This document shows, piece by piece, positions 27,841-37,791 of a stretch of 64,000 bases of DNA. The translations under genes were made by a program, and so were the position numbers. The stretch's first letter is position 1. Every line of letters starts with the position of its first letter. The stretch covers positions 186,001 to 250,000 of the forward strand of contig NZ_JASJOR010000002.1 of assembly GCF_030068545.1 (NCBI RefSeq). Reading direction: 5' to 3'. Source of the stretch: Xanthocytophaga flava. Its GTDB lineage: Bacteria; Bacteroidota; Bacteroidia; Cytophagales; 172606-1. The notes under the pieces are model-generated. The model worked only from the letters and a program-made list of their open reading frames with translations, had not been told where the DNA came from and searched no databases.

Positions 27841-30387
27841 TTAAAAATGAAAATGTACAGATGCTTTAACTCCAAATGGATGGACATGTGGATGGTTAAG
27901 GTATGTGAGTCGGTGAAAGGCTTGTATACGCAATACCCGGAAGATATTATCAATGCCATATCCCACTTCTACATAGGGAACAGAAGGTCTGAGCCTGCCA
28001 AATTCAAGTATCCGGTTTTCATCCGGATCAGTTGCCGGAACTACATTTTTATTTTCAGACCGTTGTCCACCATATAAAATATTGGCAGAGGCAACTAACC
28101 GCCATCTGAGTTTCTGTATAACTGGAATACGATTAAATAACCAGCCTTCAAAATTATGATCCCACATCAGCGAGGCATACTTATCGCTGACAAACTCAAA
28201 GAACCCCATCATGTTATAGGAAAAGCGGTTATAGAGTGGATTACGGACTCCCCCTCCTCCCAAATGTGTAAATAATAGCGGATAAGGCAAGCGGGAAGGG
28301 GTATATCCTACTGAAAGCCGATAATTAGAACGGCCAAACTGGCCTATCCTTAATGTCTGAAAAGCAGAAGCATAGAACTTATCATAACTAAAATCCCCTC
28401 CTAAAAAGCCCCTTATCCCTCTTGTATACCGGAAGGTAAGCACAGGCGTACGTTTGGTCCCCAACGTAAGACGCTCATTTCCATCCATCACATAGGTCTC
28501 ATTTTTAGCCATACGTAGTTCAAGCTCTAGGCGATTGTCTTGAAATTCATTCCTCAGATGTGCATCGCCATTAATAGGATAGTAGCCAAAATTATAATAA
28601 GGCAAGCCAACAGGATTAAAGTGATTTCCCACAAAAGCAGCAGAAAGTATGATTCCTTTTACAGGTTCAGATTTGATAAACACCTTATTCTCTGTCTGGT
28701 AATAACTGCCTCGCGACCCAAAACGAGTGAAAGCATAAAATAGTTTGTTATTCCCGATTATTTCCTGTGTAATGCCTACCCGCTCAATATCAAAGGAATG
28801 ACTCATGCCGATGACTGTCCACCGACGACGCGATAAGATATGGTTGATTTCTCCGGCATATTTAAGTTTATGATCAGAAAACCCATACCCCATATATCCC
28901 CGTAAAATCCAACGTTTACTAAAATCGGTATTCGTACGGAAGCCGACACGGGTTCGAACTCCCTCCACAGGATTATAAGCAATCATACTCAGATAGGGTC
29001 CAATATCGAGTATGCCCACCTTTTTCCAGCCATTGACAGCCAGATCCACTATCTGTACATATGTACGTACTACGGGTATATCTCGTACTGAATCAATCAT
29101 CGCCAATGCTTGTTGATCTTCTGCACTAAGCGAATCATGACGAGCTTCGGCCCAGTATTGTGCCGTATGGTCAGCAAAATCTTCGGCCATCTCTACAGGC
29201 AAATCATAAAAGCTCAAAGGCTTAGGCTGATTGACAACCATGTTTCGGTTGGATACATATAGCTTGGCCAGCATCCCGGCTGAATTTTTAGAAACCTCAG
29301 CAATGTCAAAGGTTGTCCTGATTTTGGCAGGCAGCCAGGCACCTTCGGCCGTAGGCTGCATTTCCTGTTGAATTTTAATTTTTTCAATATAATTCAGGTT
29401 GGCTTGTCTGCCAATAGCAGCATCAATGCGGTATAAGGCATGGGTTTTCTTGTCAATCCACATCTTACCGGTAAAAGCCAGATCCTGTGCCACTTTAGGT
29501 TCAAATTCAATCTCATAGCAAAATACGCTATCCATCCATAAGCTATCAGCTAGAAAATATTTATACACACCTTTCCAGTTTTCGCCAATGGGAGAAGCAA
29601 AATCCTTCTGGACAATATTCACATAGCTTTCATAGAAGTTATAGTTTTGGAATGAGTTTCCAATCAACTGAGAAACAAAGCTTCCATCTTTTACTCCTAC
29701 TCCTGACACTTTGGTTTTGCGGATATATTCCTTTTTCCGTTGGGGAGAATTTATATAGTACACATCCGATATGGATTCAGACAAAAACATAGGTAGTACC
29801 GGCTGACCATCCTCCCCAGCAAGTTTATCAAATTCATCAATTACCTTGGTAATCTTTTTGACTATTTTTTTCTTTTTAAATTTTTCGGAAAGGTTATCTA
29901 CATCTACTTCTATTTTACTATACGTTTCATATTGGTACGCAGCCAGTCGTTTGGGATCATTGTGAAACCGATTTTCCCTAACCCGTCTTAGTACGGCAAA
30001 AGCAGGATTTTCACCTGCACTTACCACAACCTCGATAAGTTGTGTAACAGAAGGAGCTAGCTGTATATTGATTGTCTGGGTTGCCTGACTTGGATCAATG
30101 GCCTTTGTCTTAATAGTATATCCTACGGATGTGATAATGAGCGAATCTGTCAACTTTTTGGTTTTAATCGTATAAAATCCTTCAAAGGAAGTACTCGCAC
30201 CGATAGGAGTTCCTTTCAGGGCTATGCTGGCAAATGGAATGGGATCACCTGTCTGGGCATCGGTGACTTTTCCAGTTATGGTATACTGTGCCTGCAGAGG
30301 ATTACAAAGGAAGGAAAATAGTGTAATGATAAAACAAAATAATACGCCTGGCAGTTGTTGTCTCAACCAGCAGAAAATCAATTGCAT
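27841..30387 (-). CDS. DUF5686 outer-membrane protein with carboxypeptidase-like regulatory domain
   Basis: This 848-residue protein has a signal peptide ending at LQAQ. Residues ~35-120 form a CarboxypepD_reg-like domain (YTITGKVTDAQTGDPIPFAS, GTSTS-like turn, LIITSVGY), as in TonB-dependent receptors. The rest is DUF5686, which ends in many beta strands and probably forms an outer-membrane barrel. There is no TonB plug. The start at 30387 gives a good signal; the open frame upstream to 30438 does not. With the Omp85-like gene 68 bases downstream it forms a likely operon. The function of the family is not known. Confidence 0.9.
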   Translation of the reverse strand: MQLIFCWLRQQLPGVLFCFIITLFSFLCNPLQAQYTITGKVTDAQTGDPIPFASIALKGTPIGASTSFEGFYTIKTKKLTDSLIITSVGYTIKTKAIDPSQATQTINIQLAPSVTQLIEVVVSAGENPAFAVLRRVRENRFHNDPKRLAAYQYETYSKIEVDVDNLSEKFKKKKIVKKITKVIDEFDKLAGEDGQPVLPMFLSESISDVYYINSPQRKKEYIRKTKVSGVGVKDGSFVSQLIGNSFQNYNFYESYVNIVQKDFASPIGENWKGVYKYFLADSLWMDSVFCYEIEFEPKVAQDLAFTGKMWIDKKTHALYRIDAAIGRQANLNYIEKIKIQQEMQPTAEGAWLPAKIRTTFDIAEVSKNSAGMLAKLYVSNRNMVVNQPKPLSFYDLPVEMAEDFADHTAQYWAEARHDSLSAEDQQALAMIDSVRDIPVVRTYVQIVDLAVNGWKKVGILDIGPYLSMIAYNPVEGVRTRVGFRTNTDFSKRWILRGYMGYGFSDHKLKYAGEINHILSRRRWTVIGMSHSFDIERVGITQEIIGNNKLFYAFTRFGSRGSYYQTENKVFIKSEPVKGIILSAAFVGNHFNPVGLPYYNFGYYPINGDAHLRNEFQDNRLELELRMAKNETYVMDGNERLTLGTKRTPVLTFRYTRGIRGFLGGDFSYDKFYASAFQTLRIGQFGRSNYRLSVGYTPSRLPYPLLFTHLGGGGVRNPLYNRFSYNMMGFFEFVSDKYASLMWDHNFEGWLFNRIPVIQKLRWRLVASANILYGGQRSENKNVVPATDPDENRILEFGRLRPSVPYVEVGYGIDNIFRVLRIQAFHRLTYLNHPHVHPFGVKASVHFHF

Positions 30388-31616
30388 AAATGTATAATTA
30401 GAATTAAACGGTTTTTCATAGTTGGTTGTATGTATCAACCTATAGTTGCAAGAAAATCTGTGAATGTTGTTTCCTATATAGTAGAAAAACTCTTATCCGT
30501 TTTTAAAATATACTCATCATCATACCTACCTAAAAGCACTAACTGCTGAGCCTCACCTACATATTGAGTTACATTTCATTTTTATTGGTAAGTGGTATTA
30601 CTTGTGCAAAATAAGGGCAATTAAACTGCTCAGGATTGTCATATTGACTGAACTAGCGAAAACTATCCATGAAAAGACAAATTCGTGTTCCGAATTGAAA
30701 TTATCTTTAACAACGTCATAACTATAGGATCATAGCTCTAATAGGTTGTCTAGAATCACACATAATGACATTTTCGACTGGGATCTGTTAAGAAACTGGA
30801 ACATTTCACCTCTTTGTGTCCTTTTCAATTGGAAGAATTGTCGTTTATTGAATTATTTTAGAAGCCCTTACTGAGTAAGTATTCAGGAAGTTGTTGTTTG
30901 TTTTTAACTTTTAAAGCACACAATGAATTAAACAATCTGATAAGCGCCCATTGATCTGTTCAATTGCCAACTAAACTGATCGAATCCTATCTGGTTTGAG
31001 ATGTATTCATTTCAGAATATTCGCTTTTTAATTCACCCTCCAATTTCGTTAACCCAATCTAATTCATAGACAATCACCCGACAATTTCATATATCTTTAT
31101 TCAGTAACTCATAAAACTGACACTAAGCCTAAAAAACAAAATCTTTATCATTCCCATTTAGGATCTTGGATGGTCTAATAATCTTTATTGCACATGCACT
31201 TTCAAAGACACATAAGCCACTACCTTGGAAAACCAAGGTTAAACAGCAACAAATATCATTAATAGTTTTTTGAGAAAAAAATGTATGTAAGTATATTACT
31301 AAAAGGATATTTTCTTAAAAAAGTATACACATTTCATCACCTCGCCCAATACAAAAGAACTAATGAAAGTAGATCGTTCTTTTTATAGGGCAATACACTA
31401 ACTACAAAACAAGACATAAAAACAAGAGGATTTCAATAAACTTCTGACCGTATCTGTAGGTAGCCCTTACGTTCTATACAGGAGAGGTATTTGCCATGGT
31501 TTTACTTTCTTTTGGAGAGGTCTGGTCATATCAGGGAATAACACTTACGCTCCATCTAGTATCATTCACACCGCTTATTTCAAACAACGGTTGTATAAGC
31601 TTAGAACAAACCCAAT
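30388..31616. other. Long intergenic region without a supported gene
   Basis: About 1.2 kb of AT-rich DNA between two minus-strand genes. No frame with good coding character, no tRNA and no strong hairpin was found. A decayed gene cannot be excluded. Confidence 0.4.
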
Positions 31617-31955
31617 TTACTGCTTCCACCAATACGCTAGCCCTTGACAGATACATGCTACCAGCCCAAAGACAATGGCTAGTCGGAAATGCTGCGTACG
31701 ATACAACAAAAAAGTAGTCATGCCAAAAAGAGCCAGTGCTACTATAGCCCGATAAGGAATTGGTAAACGGTGTTCAGACCGAGGTGCCAGATATATTCCC
31801 CAAATAATGACGGCTATCAACGGTAATCCAATCGCTAAAATATATTTCCAAAAGGTTTGACTGCTTTGAAAACCTGTATATCCCAAAGCGGCCAGCATAC
31901 TCAACTCCAATAGAAAATAAACGATCTTGTTCAATCCCTTCAATAGTTCCAGCAT
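31617..31955 (-). CDS. yrdB: YrdB/DUF2568 family membrane protein
   Basis: This 112-residue protein has four predicted membrane segments: residues ~12-30 (VYFLLELSMLAALGYTGF), ~35-55 (WKYILAIGLPLIAVIIWGIY), ~68-83 (YRAIVALALFGMTTFLLY) and ~90-108 (LAIVFGLVACICQGLAYW). The pattern LAPRSEHRLP between segments two and three is characteristic of YrdB (DUF2568). The function of the family is unknown. Confidence 0.85.
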   Translation of the reverse strand: MLELLKGLNKIVYFLLELSMLAALGYTGFQSSQTFWKYILAIGLPLIAVIIWGIYLAPRSEHRLPIPYRAIVALALFGMTTFLLYRTQHFRLAIVFGLVACICQGLAYWWKQ

Positions 31956-32204
31956 ACTAATTGTACAAGTGTGTTAGATTAATCATACAACTGCCTCAAG
32001 TAGTAAGGATAGTTCTAACTCATGCACTCTAAGTTGGCTTTTTTTCCTACACAGTAGACCATCCGGCAATCTAAATTCTGCTCCTGTCGTTGGTATTCTC
32101 ACTAACGAGCTTTCACCATCATTCAACTTGGCTATAATACCAATGAGAATATCAACGAGGAAAAAATGAAATATCAAACATGTAAATCAACCATAACTAA
32201 ACTG

Positions 32205-32495
32205 TTATTCTATGACAATTCTTTTACAGTAAAAGGTCAAAGAATCTTCTAAGATTTGAATATGATAATTCTTATTCTCAAGCTGAGCGGAAGTAATATC
32301 ATCTATGACGATAATAGATGAACTATAATTGAGACCGGTTCCCCATTCGCTTTCAAGATGTACTCCAGAAACTGTTTCAAAAATAATCTTTCTTTCTACT
32401 AAGTCTTTTGAGAATCCGCATATTTCGATCCATAATTCACCATCTGGATTCGTATAATTGTGTAAACAAACTTTTGTTATCCTATAAAATGACAT
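32205..32495 (-). CDS. Small protein of unknown function
   Basis: This 96-residue soluble protein has short strands (FYRITKVCLHNY, ELWIEICGFS, RKIIFETVSGVHLESEWGTG, IIVIDDITSAQLENKNYHIQIL). No family is recognised. The start at 32495 is chosen over 32519 because the extra eight residues look unlike a natural N terminus; both are possible. The acidic, small character would fit an immunity-type protein, but there is no toxin beside it. Confidence 0.5.
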   Translation of the reverse strand: MSFYRITKVCLHNYTNPDGELWIEICGFSKDLVERKIIFETVSGVHLESEWGTGLNYSSSIIVIDDITSAQLENKNYHIQILEDSLTFYCKRIVIE

Positions 32496-32615
32496 TGCGA
32501 ATTCATGTATATTTTGCATTGTATTTGGCTAAAAGTATTGATTTCGATTTCCCATCGTTGATATTATCACCAATGATGGGAAAATCATAGAGACAACCAA
32601 AATCTTTGTACAGGT

Positions 32616-34127
32616 CTACTTTTTATCTGGTAGTAATTCTGCCAATGCTTGTTCAGCTCCTTTATTTTTCGGGTTTAGTTCTAGTGATTTATGGTACATC
32701 AGAATAGATTCTTGCCGTCGTCCAACGGCTTTTAACACCTGGGCGTAACTATCGTAAACGTTCCAGCTAGCAGAATACAAAATCGTATTTAATCGCAAGA
32801 CTTCCAAACCTGCCGGTTGATACCCCTGATAGAACAGTTGGAGCCCCTGCCGATTCATCTCCTGCTCATTCAGATAATAATGCGCTGTATCGGTTTTATG
32901 TATGTTGAGTTTAGCCAGAGCCTCTTCAGCATTGGTCTTGAACAGCGTTCGGGTATAGAGGTTTGCCAGAGATTGTTTGTTCCCTGTCGGAGAGCCACCA
33001 TTTAACACCTCAAACAAATAAACCCCAATAGGATGAGTGCCACGATGCGTTACATTGTTGAGCAGAATCACCGTTTGGTCTTTGGTGATATTACGTAGAA
33101 ACAACGTAACAGCTCCAGGCATACCTCCACTATGAAAAACTACTTTACCATATGTTGTATCTTTTAAAATCATCCAACCCAGCCCATAATAAGCGTCCGT
33201 TTTCCCCCAACCGGCTGTGGCTAGCTCCTGATTAGCGAGTCGGGTGGGTGTCAAGGCTTCCTGTAAGGTGGAAGGCTTGAGTAATTTAGAACCATACAGC
33301 GCCCGATCAAATAAGAGCAAGTCGCTGGTAGTACTAATCACATTGCCCGGCCCGATTATTCCACCCAGATTATACAACTCAATGCGGTTGTGGGGTAGGG
33401 AATCAACCCGATACCGAATCCAGGGAGCATAGGAAGGATAATCGTACCCTTTCACCCGATGTTTGTCTGCTACCTTCAAAATCGGGGTATTGACATAGGT
33501 GTGGTTCATACCCGCTGGCTGAAAGATGTACTTAGTTAAGTAAGACGGAAAGGAAAGCCCACTCACCTTTTCCACGATTAAAGCCAGTAAACCATAGCCG
33601 CTATTGGAATAGCTCCACTTTTCTCCGGGTTTAAATAGAATGGCTTTATCATCCTGATTAATGGCAGGCACTAAATCAGCAATGGTAAATTGTTTAGCAG
33701 TGTCGGCTGCATAGGGCTTTTCCAACATTTGAAAGTCGGTTAATCCAGACGTATGAGAAAGTAAATGCCGAATGGTTATATCCGAATACCTGAAAGTGGG
33801 AAGATAGGTTTTCACTGGATCATCCAGCTTGAGTTTTCTTTTCTGCTTCAACTGAAGAATAGCCACCGAGGTAAATAGTTTAGAGACTGAGGCTAATTGA
33901 AAAGCAGAGTGCTCATCCACAGGCACGTGATTTCTCACATCCGCCAACCCTAGTGACTTCTGGTAGATGATGGCTCCTTTTTGGGCGATCAGGATATTAC
34001 CTGCCAGCTCATAATTGGCAAACTGCTTTGTCACTAAGCTATCAATCTGTTGCAGATGGTGCTGAGCATAAAGGGGATTTGAAGAAATAAAACAAGTAAT
34101 GGTCAAGATAAAAATCAATGTTTTCAT
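32616..34127 (-). CDS. Serine hydrolase (class C beta-lactamase fold) with TPR tail
   Basis: This 503-residue secreted protein starts with a signal (ITCFISSNPLYAQ). The penicillin-recognition motifs are all visible: Ser80-x-x-Lys83 (LASVSKLFTS), Tyr173-Ser-Asn175 (WSYSNSGYG) and H-S-G-G (VVFHSGGMPG) near residue 340. The last ~100 residues hold TPR-like helices (YDSYAQVLKAVGRRQESILMY). The class includes AmpC, D-aminopeptidases and esterases; which activity this one has cannot be told. Upstream are two direct copies of AGTACGAAACA and an 18-base palindrome that may control it. Confidence 0.9.
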   Translation of the reverse strand: MKTLIFILTITCFISSNPLYAQHHLQQIDSLVTKQFANYELAGNILIAQKGAIIYQKSLGLADVRNHVPVDEHSAFQLASVSKLFTSVAILQLKQKRKLKLDDPVKTYLPTFRYSDITIRHLLSHTSGLTDFQMLEKPYAADTAKQFTIADLVPAINQDDKAILFKPGEKWSYSNSGYGLLALIVEKVSGLSFPSYLTKYIFQPAGMNHTYVNTPILKVADKHRVKGYDYPSYAPWIRYRVDSLPHNRIELYNLGGIIGPGNVISTTSDLLLFDRALYGSKLLKPSTLQEALTPTRLANQELATAGWGKTDAYYGLGWMILKDTTYGKVVFHSGGMPGAVTLFLRNITKDQTVILLNNVTHRGTHPIGVYLFEVLNGGSPTGNKQSLANLYTRTLFKTNAEEALAKLNIHKTDTAHYYLNEQEMNRQGLQLFYQGYQPAGLEVLRLNTILYSASWNVYDSYAQVLKAVGRRQESILMYHKSLELNPKNKGAEQALAELLPDKK

Positions 34128-34789
34128 AAGGCAGTTTTATAGTACGAAACATATAGTACGAAACAATTCGTATCATCTCACTACAATGCTTGTGCCATCA
34201 CTGAAAACAGGGATTTATCTATCAATATGGCGTACTAACCCTCTCCTACTTGTCCGGATTCGGACAAATAGTATTCGTTTCTGAACAGTTATTAAAGATT
34301 TGTAGGCTCGATATCAGATTTACGAACTGTCAACTTATTTCAGGACGGGACAAGGCTGTTATCACCAGTAAAGATGTTCTTCTATTCTGAGTAGCTCCGG
34401 TAATATGAGATATAAAACATATTCTTTCTTATCTGAGGAAAATTAAGAAGTTACCTTTTACGTGTTTTAAATATACATCTGTAAAATTGAAAACACATGT
34501 TTTTATATGTGTAGAATCAAAAAGAAAATCGTGAGATACATAATGAAAGCTTATGATTAAGACAGCAGATCCAGTCATTGATGAACTTGAAAGGCAGACA
34601 AAAAAGCATTAGGCATAACAAAAGTATTGCTACATTAGGGCATGACGAAAGTAAAATTAGTAATAGTGCACATTCAAACTTTATATTCGGCTGACAAAAT
34701 ACTAATTCCAACCCTTTGGTAATACCTGGTCGTTGGCTGTCAGGTTATGAGTAATACTAAACAGAATAAATCATTTAGAAATTAAAAAT
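34128..34789. other. Intergenic region with direct repeats and a palindrome
   Basis: Immediately before the serine hydrolase start are AGTACGAAACA at 34141 and 34155 (14-base period). At 34250-34267 is TTGTCCG-gatt-CGGACAA, a perfect 7-bp inverted repeat. The rest is AT-rich without a gene; it should hold the promoter of the PH-domain gene at 34790. Confidence 0.5.
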
Positions 34790-35425
34790 ATGAGTAACGC
34801 TTTTGATAAAAATTTACTTCCAGAATTTGATAGTGTCAAAGACAATAACGAAGATATTTTGTGGATAGGAAAACCCAAATTTATTCCCTACATTTTTTCA
34901 GGACTTGGAGCAGCACTTTTTACACTTGCATTTGGGATTGTTTGGCTGTTAACAACTATAAACTTTAAAAATGATGAAGAAAATAGTGCAAGCCCATTTT
35001 TTTGGTTATTTGGCCTCATTCCATTAATACAAGGCCTTTATGTGTTTCTAAACAGACTATTTTCATTTTCAAACACAGCTTATGGCTACTCAAACAAAAG
35101 AGTAATGATGAGAACAGGTTTTATTGGAACTGACTTTAAAACAATTGACTACGACAAAATTTCTGATATTGAAGTAACAGTAAATGTAATTGAAAGAATG
35201 TATAATGTTGGAACTATTAGATTTTTTAGTGGTAGGACACATACTGACGAAGGGAACACAACAAAACTTTATGACACCTGGTGTGCAATTGAAAATCCTT
35301 ATGAAGTTTTCAAATTAGTTAAACAAACCTCAGTAGATATTAAAACAGATTTTAATTATCCAAACGCATTAAGACCAGAGACAAATCCAGGTTATAAAAC
35401 TAAATATGACAGAAAAGAAGATTAA
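34790..35425 (+). CDS. Bacterial PH (bPH_2) domain membrane protein
   Basis: This 211-residue protein has two membrane segments (residues ~32-55, FIPYIFSGLGAALFTLAFGIVWLL, split by the loop, and ~68-85, FFWLFGLIPLIQGLYVFL) and then a YdbS-like bPH_2 domain (YGYSNKRVMMRTGFIGTDFK, IDYDKISDIEVTVNVIERMYNVGTIRFF). It should stay in the inner membrane with the PH domain in the cytoplasm. The role is unknown. It is a single gene; codon use is unusually A-rich compared with neighbours, with many AAA, AAT and TTT codons, which could mean recent transfer. Confidence 0.85.
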   Translation: MSNAFDKNLLPEFDSVKDNNEDILWIGKPKFIPYIFSGLGAALFTLAFGIVWLLTTINFKNDEENSASPFFWLFGLIPLIQGLYVFLNRLFSFSNTAYGYSNKRVMMRTGFIGTDFKTIDYDKISDIEVTVNVIERMYNVGTIRFFSGRTHTDEGNTTKLYDTWCAIENPYEVFKLVKQTSVDIKTDFNYPNALRPETNPGYKTKYDRKED

Positions 35426-35997
35426 AAACATACAACCCATAAAGTACGAATAGCTAAGAAGGGTTTGCCGAGATGAGGTAGATGTGCTCAATTGAACATT
35501 CGTACTTCTATTTCCCATTGTTATTTGGGCATTATACTCCAAGGCAGCTTCCAGAAAGTTTGTCACATCATGGTGTGTAGATCCCACTCCCAAGCTAAAC
35601 CTGGATGCTATGTTGAAATGAATTTTGCTCTTCCCTACCGGACTCCATCAAAGCGCCTTCGGAGTAAAATACCCTGAAGGACGAAAAAAGAAATTGTCTC
35701 TTTAAACTGGAAAACTCCTTATACCTATTGGACTTTCAAGGTCGGAACAGGGTTGACCCGAGCCACCTTTCAGATGACAAAACTTGTTGTGGCAAAACCA
35801 ATCAGAAAGATCAATAAACCACATAGCCGTAAAAACGAATACATTAATTTTATGCTATTCCTCAGAAAGGAAGGGATACTACTTTCTCCTACTTACAAAA
35901 GTCGTTTAGGATACAACAATAGAAAACACCAAAAATAAATACAAATCCTCTCACTATCCTCACCTGTAATCATCTTTACATTTTTTTACAGAAGATT
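35426..35997. other. Intergenic region before the spondin-protein gene
   Basis: No supported gene. A 61-codon open stretch at 35753-35938 has no coding character that I can support. The right end carries the ECF-type promoter listed at 35998-36026. Confidence 0.4.
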
Positions 35998-36026
35998 TGT
36001 AAGGAAAACAATTCCATCCCGACAAA
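35998..36026 (+). promoter_or_regulatory. ECF-type promoter of the spondin lipoprotein gene
   Basis: TGTAAGG (35998), a 15-base spacer and CGACAAA (36020). This is the same box pair and identical spacing as the three promoters around the sigma-factor gene. The -10-like box ends 18 bases before the ATG at 36045, so the leader should be very short. Confidence 0.75.
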
Positions 36027-36044
36027 GAAGGAAAAACATTCCTT

Positions 36045-37349
36045 ATGAACTATTTTCAAAACATCAGCCGCTGGGCAGTAGTGGCATTTTTAGCATGTAA
36101 TCTTTCAGCTTGTAAAGATGATAATAACAATGCTGTAACACCATCACAACAAACAACTATCACTGTAGAGAATGTGCTCAACTCAAAACCCTTGGTAGAG
36201 TCAGGTACTTTTCAGGGAACGGGCTCTCCAGCTGTGATTCTTCCGGGACAGATGGTTAGCATTTCGTTTTCGGCAGCCAAGGGAGAGGCAATCACCTTCG
36301 CTACCATGTATGGCTGGTCCAATGACTTGTTTTTTGCCCCAGCAAACCCAGGTATTTTGCTATATGACTCCAATGGAATGCCAATAGAAGGAGATGTTTC
36401 TGCACAGATTAAATTATGGGACAATGGTACACGAATCAATCAAAAGCCAGGATCTACAGTGAACCATCCGGGCACTGTAGACAGCCAGTCTGTTACAGAA
36501 GTAAACGGTTCGGATGCACAAGGCAATGCCTATCTTCCTGCGTCCAAACTGGTAAAAGCTACCCTGCAATACAAAGGTAATTCTCAGTTTACCCTTACCC
36601 TTGAAAACATCTCTGGTGGCACAGCCAACGAAACACCTCTTAGTCCCGGTGTATGGGCGGTTTCGTATATAGTTGGGGGAAACCTGTTGGATGCGAATCC
36701 TCTCTACACCAGTGGACAGCCTACAGCCAATGGGTTGACCAATATTGCAGAGGCTGGTGACAATTCTGTATTGAGTACTTATATCAAAGGTATGACAGGT
36801 ATTTTTACACCTCTTTCACCTGTGCTGGTAGTGGTTTACAATGGAATAGATAATCCTATCTACAAGACAGGTGAAGTGGATCGGGGACAAGGTCTGAAAC
36901 CGTTGGCTCAGCAAGGCAACGCAGATACACTAGCGGCTTATCTGAAAGGAAAACCTGGGATTAAAGCTGTGTATGTATTGCCAGCTCCCAGTACCAAAGT
37001 CTTGCTTCCTGTTATTGGCAATCAACAGGGTGGAATGGTTTCACAGCAGATCTCTGTTTCAGCGGGAGATAGAATAGCTATTGCCACGATGTATGGCTTT
37101 TCCAACGACTGGTTCTTTGCGTCGGCTGATAATGGAGTGGATGCCACCACAAAAGGAGATATTACCTCCACGATCAAACTCTATGATGATGGCACAGCCA
37201 TTAATCAGTTTCCAGGAGCCGGAATCACTCAGTTTAATCTGGCAGGTACACCTTTAAAAGAGTCCCAAGCCATTGCGGAAGTACCGAATCCCAATGCGTT
37301 TACAACACTGCCTGCCATAACAGATATACTTAAAGTGACACTTCAGTAA
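36045..37349 (+). CDS. Lipoprotein with two spondin-type domains
   Basis: This 434-residue lipoprotein (lipobox LSAC, Cys23) has two tandem spondin_N-like domains. Both repeat the pattern V-(S)-F/A-AxxG-x-x-I-x-F/I-ATMYG-(W/F)-SND-x-F-FA; the first is near residues 45-165 (ATMYGWSNDLFFAPANPG) and the second near residues 310-430 (ATMYGFSNDWFFASADNG), each ending with a K-L-(W/Y)-D-(N/D)-G-T-x-I-N-Q segment. In eukaryotes spondin domains are adhesive, but in bacteria they occur in secreted proteins of unknown role, often near redox genes. The upstream ECF promoter ties it to the sigma factor at 39296-39895. Confidence 0.9.
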   Translation: MNYFQNISRWAVVAFLACNLSACKDDNNNAVTPSQQTTITVENVLNSKPLVESGTFQGTGSPAVILPGQMVSISFSAAKGEAITFATMYGWSNDLFFAPANPGILLYDSNGMPIEGDVSAQIKLWDNGTRINQKPGSTVNHPGTVDSQSVTEVNGSDAQGNAYLPASKLVKATLQYKGNSQFTLTLENISGGTANETPLSPGVWAVSYIVGGNLLDANPLYTSGQPTANGLTNIAEAGDNSVLSTYIKGMTGIFTPLSPVLVVVYNGIDNPIYKTGEVDRGQGLKPLAQQGNADTLAAYLKGKPGIKAVYVLPAPSTKVLLPVIGNQQGGMVSQQISVSAGDRIAIATMYGFSNDWFFASADNGVDATTKGDITSTIKLYDDGTAINQFPGAGITQFNLAGTPLKESQAIAEVPNPNAFTTLPAITDILKVTLQ

Positions 37350-37393
37350 ATCACATGGATATAATCAGAAAAGGGTAAGACATATTGCCCAAT

Positions 37394-37758
37394 ATGAGTC
37401 ATTCGCAATTTTAGATGAAAGTTTGTTTTACAAGATCAGCGCCTATTCTTTTGAAAAGAGTATAGGCGCTGATTGATTTTTGACACATTTCTCTTCCTGA
37501 GTTGGTTTATTGTCCCTTTCATCATTCTTCCATTGACCTCTTACTTTTTTGCTTGCCCAAAAAAGTAAGCAAAAAAAGGCACTTTTCTCCGATCCTTCCC
37601 CCCACAGGCCAAAGGCCAACCTCGCGGAGAAAAGAAGCCCTACGCACCTACACGGCCACTCGCGATTAAAGTTTCCTTTGCTCTCTTTGTAGCTTATTTT
37701 TTACAATGGGTTCTGCTGTAAAGTCAAATCATTTTCCTCAATATTCGAGAAAACTCAT
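37394..37758. repeat. MITE-like interspersed repeat, copy A
   Basis: 365-bp copy of the element described in findings. Left end ATGAGTCATTCGCAATTTT and right end (complement) ATGAGTTTTCTCGAATATTG are inverted terminal repeats. Inside are a terminator-like hairpin (ATCAGCGCCTAT/ATAGGCGCTGAT, 37434-37473), a TTACTTTTTT/AAAAAAGTAA stem and the core stem CTTTTCTCCG (37582) / CGGAGAAAAG (37625). It ends 34 bases before the peroxiredoxin stop, in the convergent gap. Confidence 0.75.
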
Positions 37759-37791
37759 GTGTATCTATTGTAGCAGAACAAAATCCAAAAG

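Noticed and set aside
31496..31717. 73-codon plus-strand frame
   Set aside because: It overlaps the end of the YrdB gene on the other strand and has no recognisable features.
31983..32177. 64-codon minus-strand frame between YrdB and a small gene
   Set aside because: No family pattern, no clear start, composition like the surrounding non-coding DNA.
35753..35938. 61-codon plus-strand frame before the spondin gene
   Set aside because: No similarity or signal; Lys/Arg/Asn-rich as expected from AT-rich intergenic DNA.
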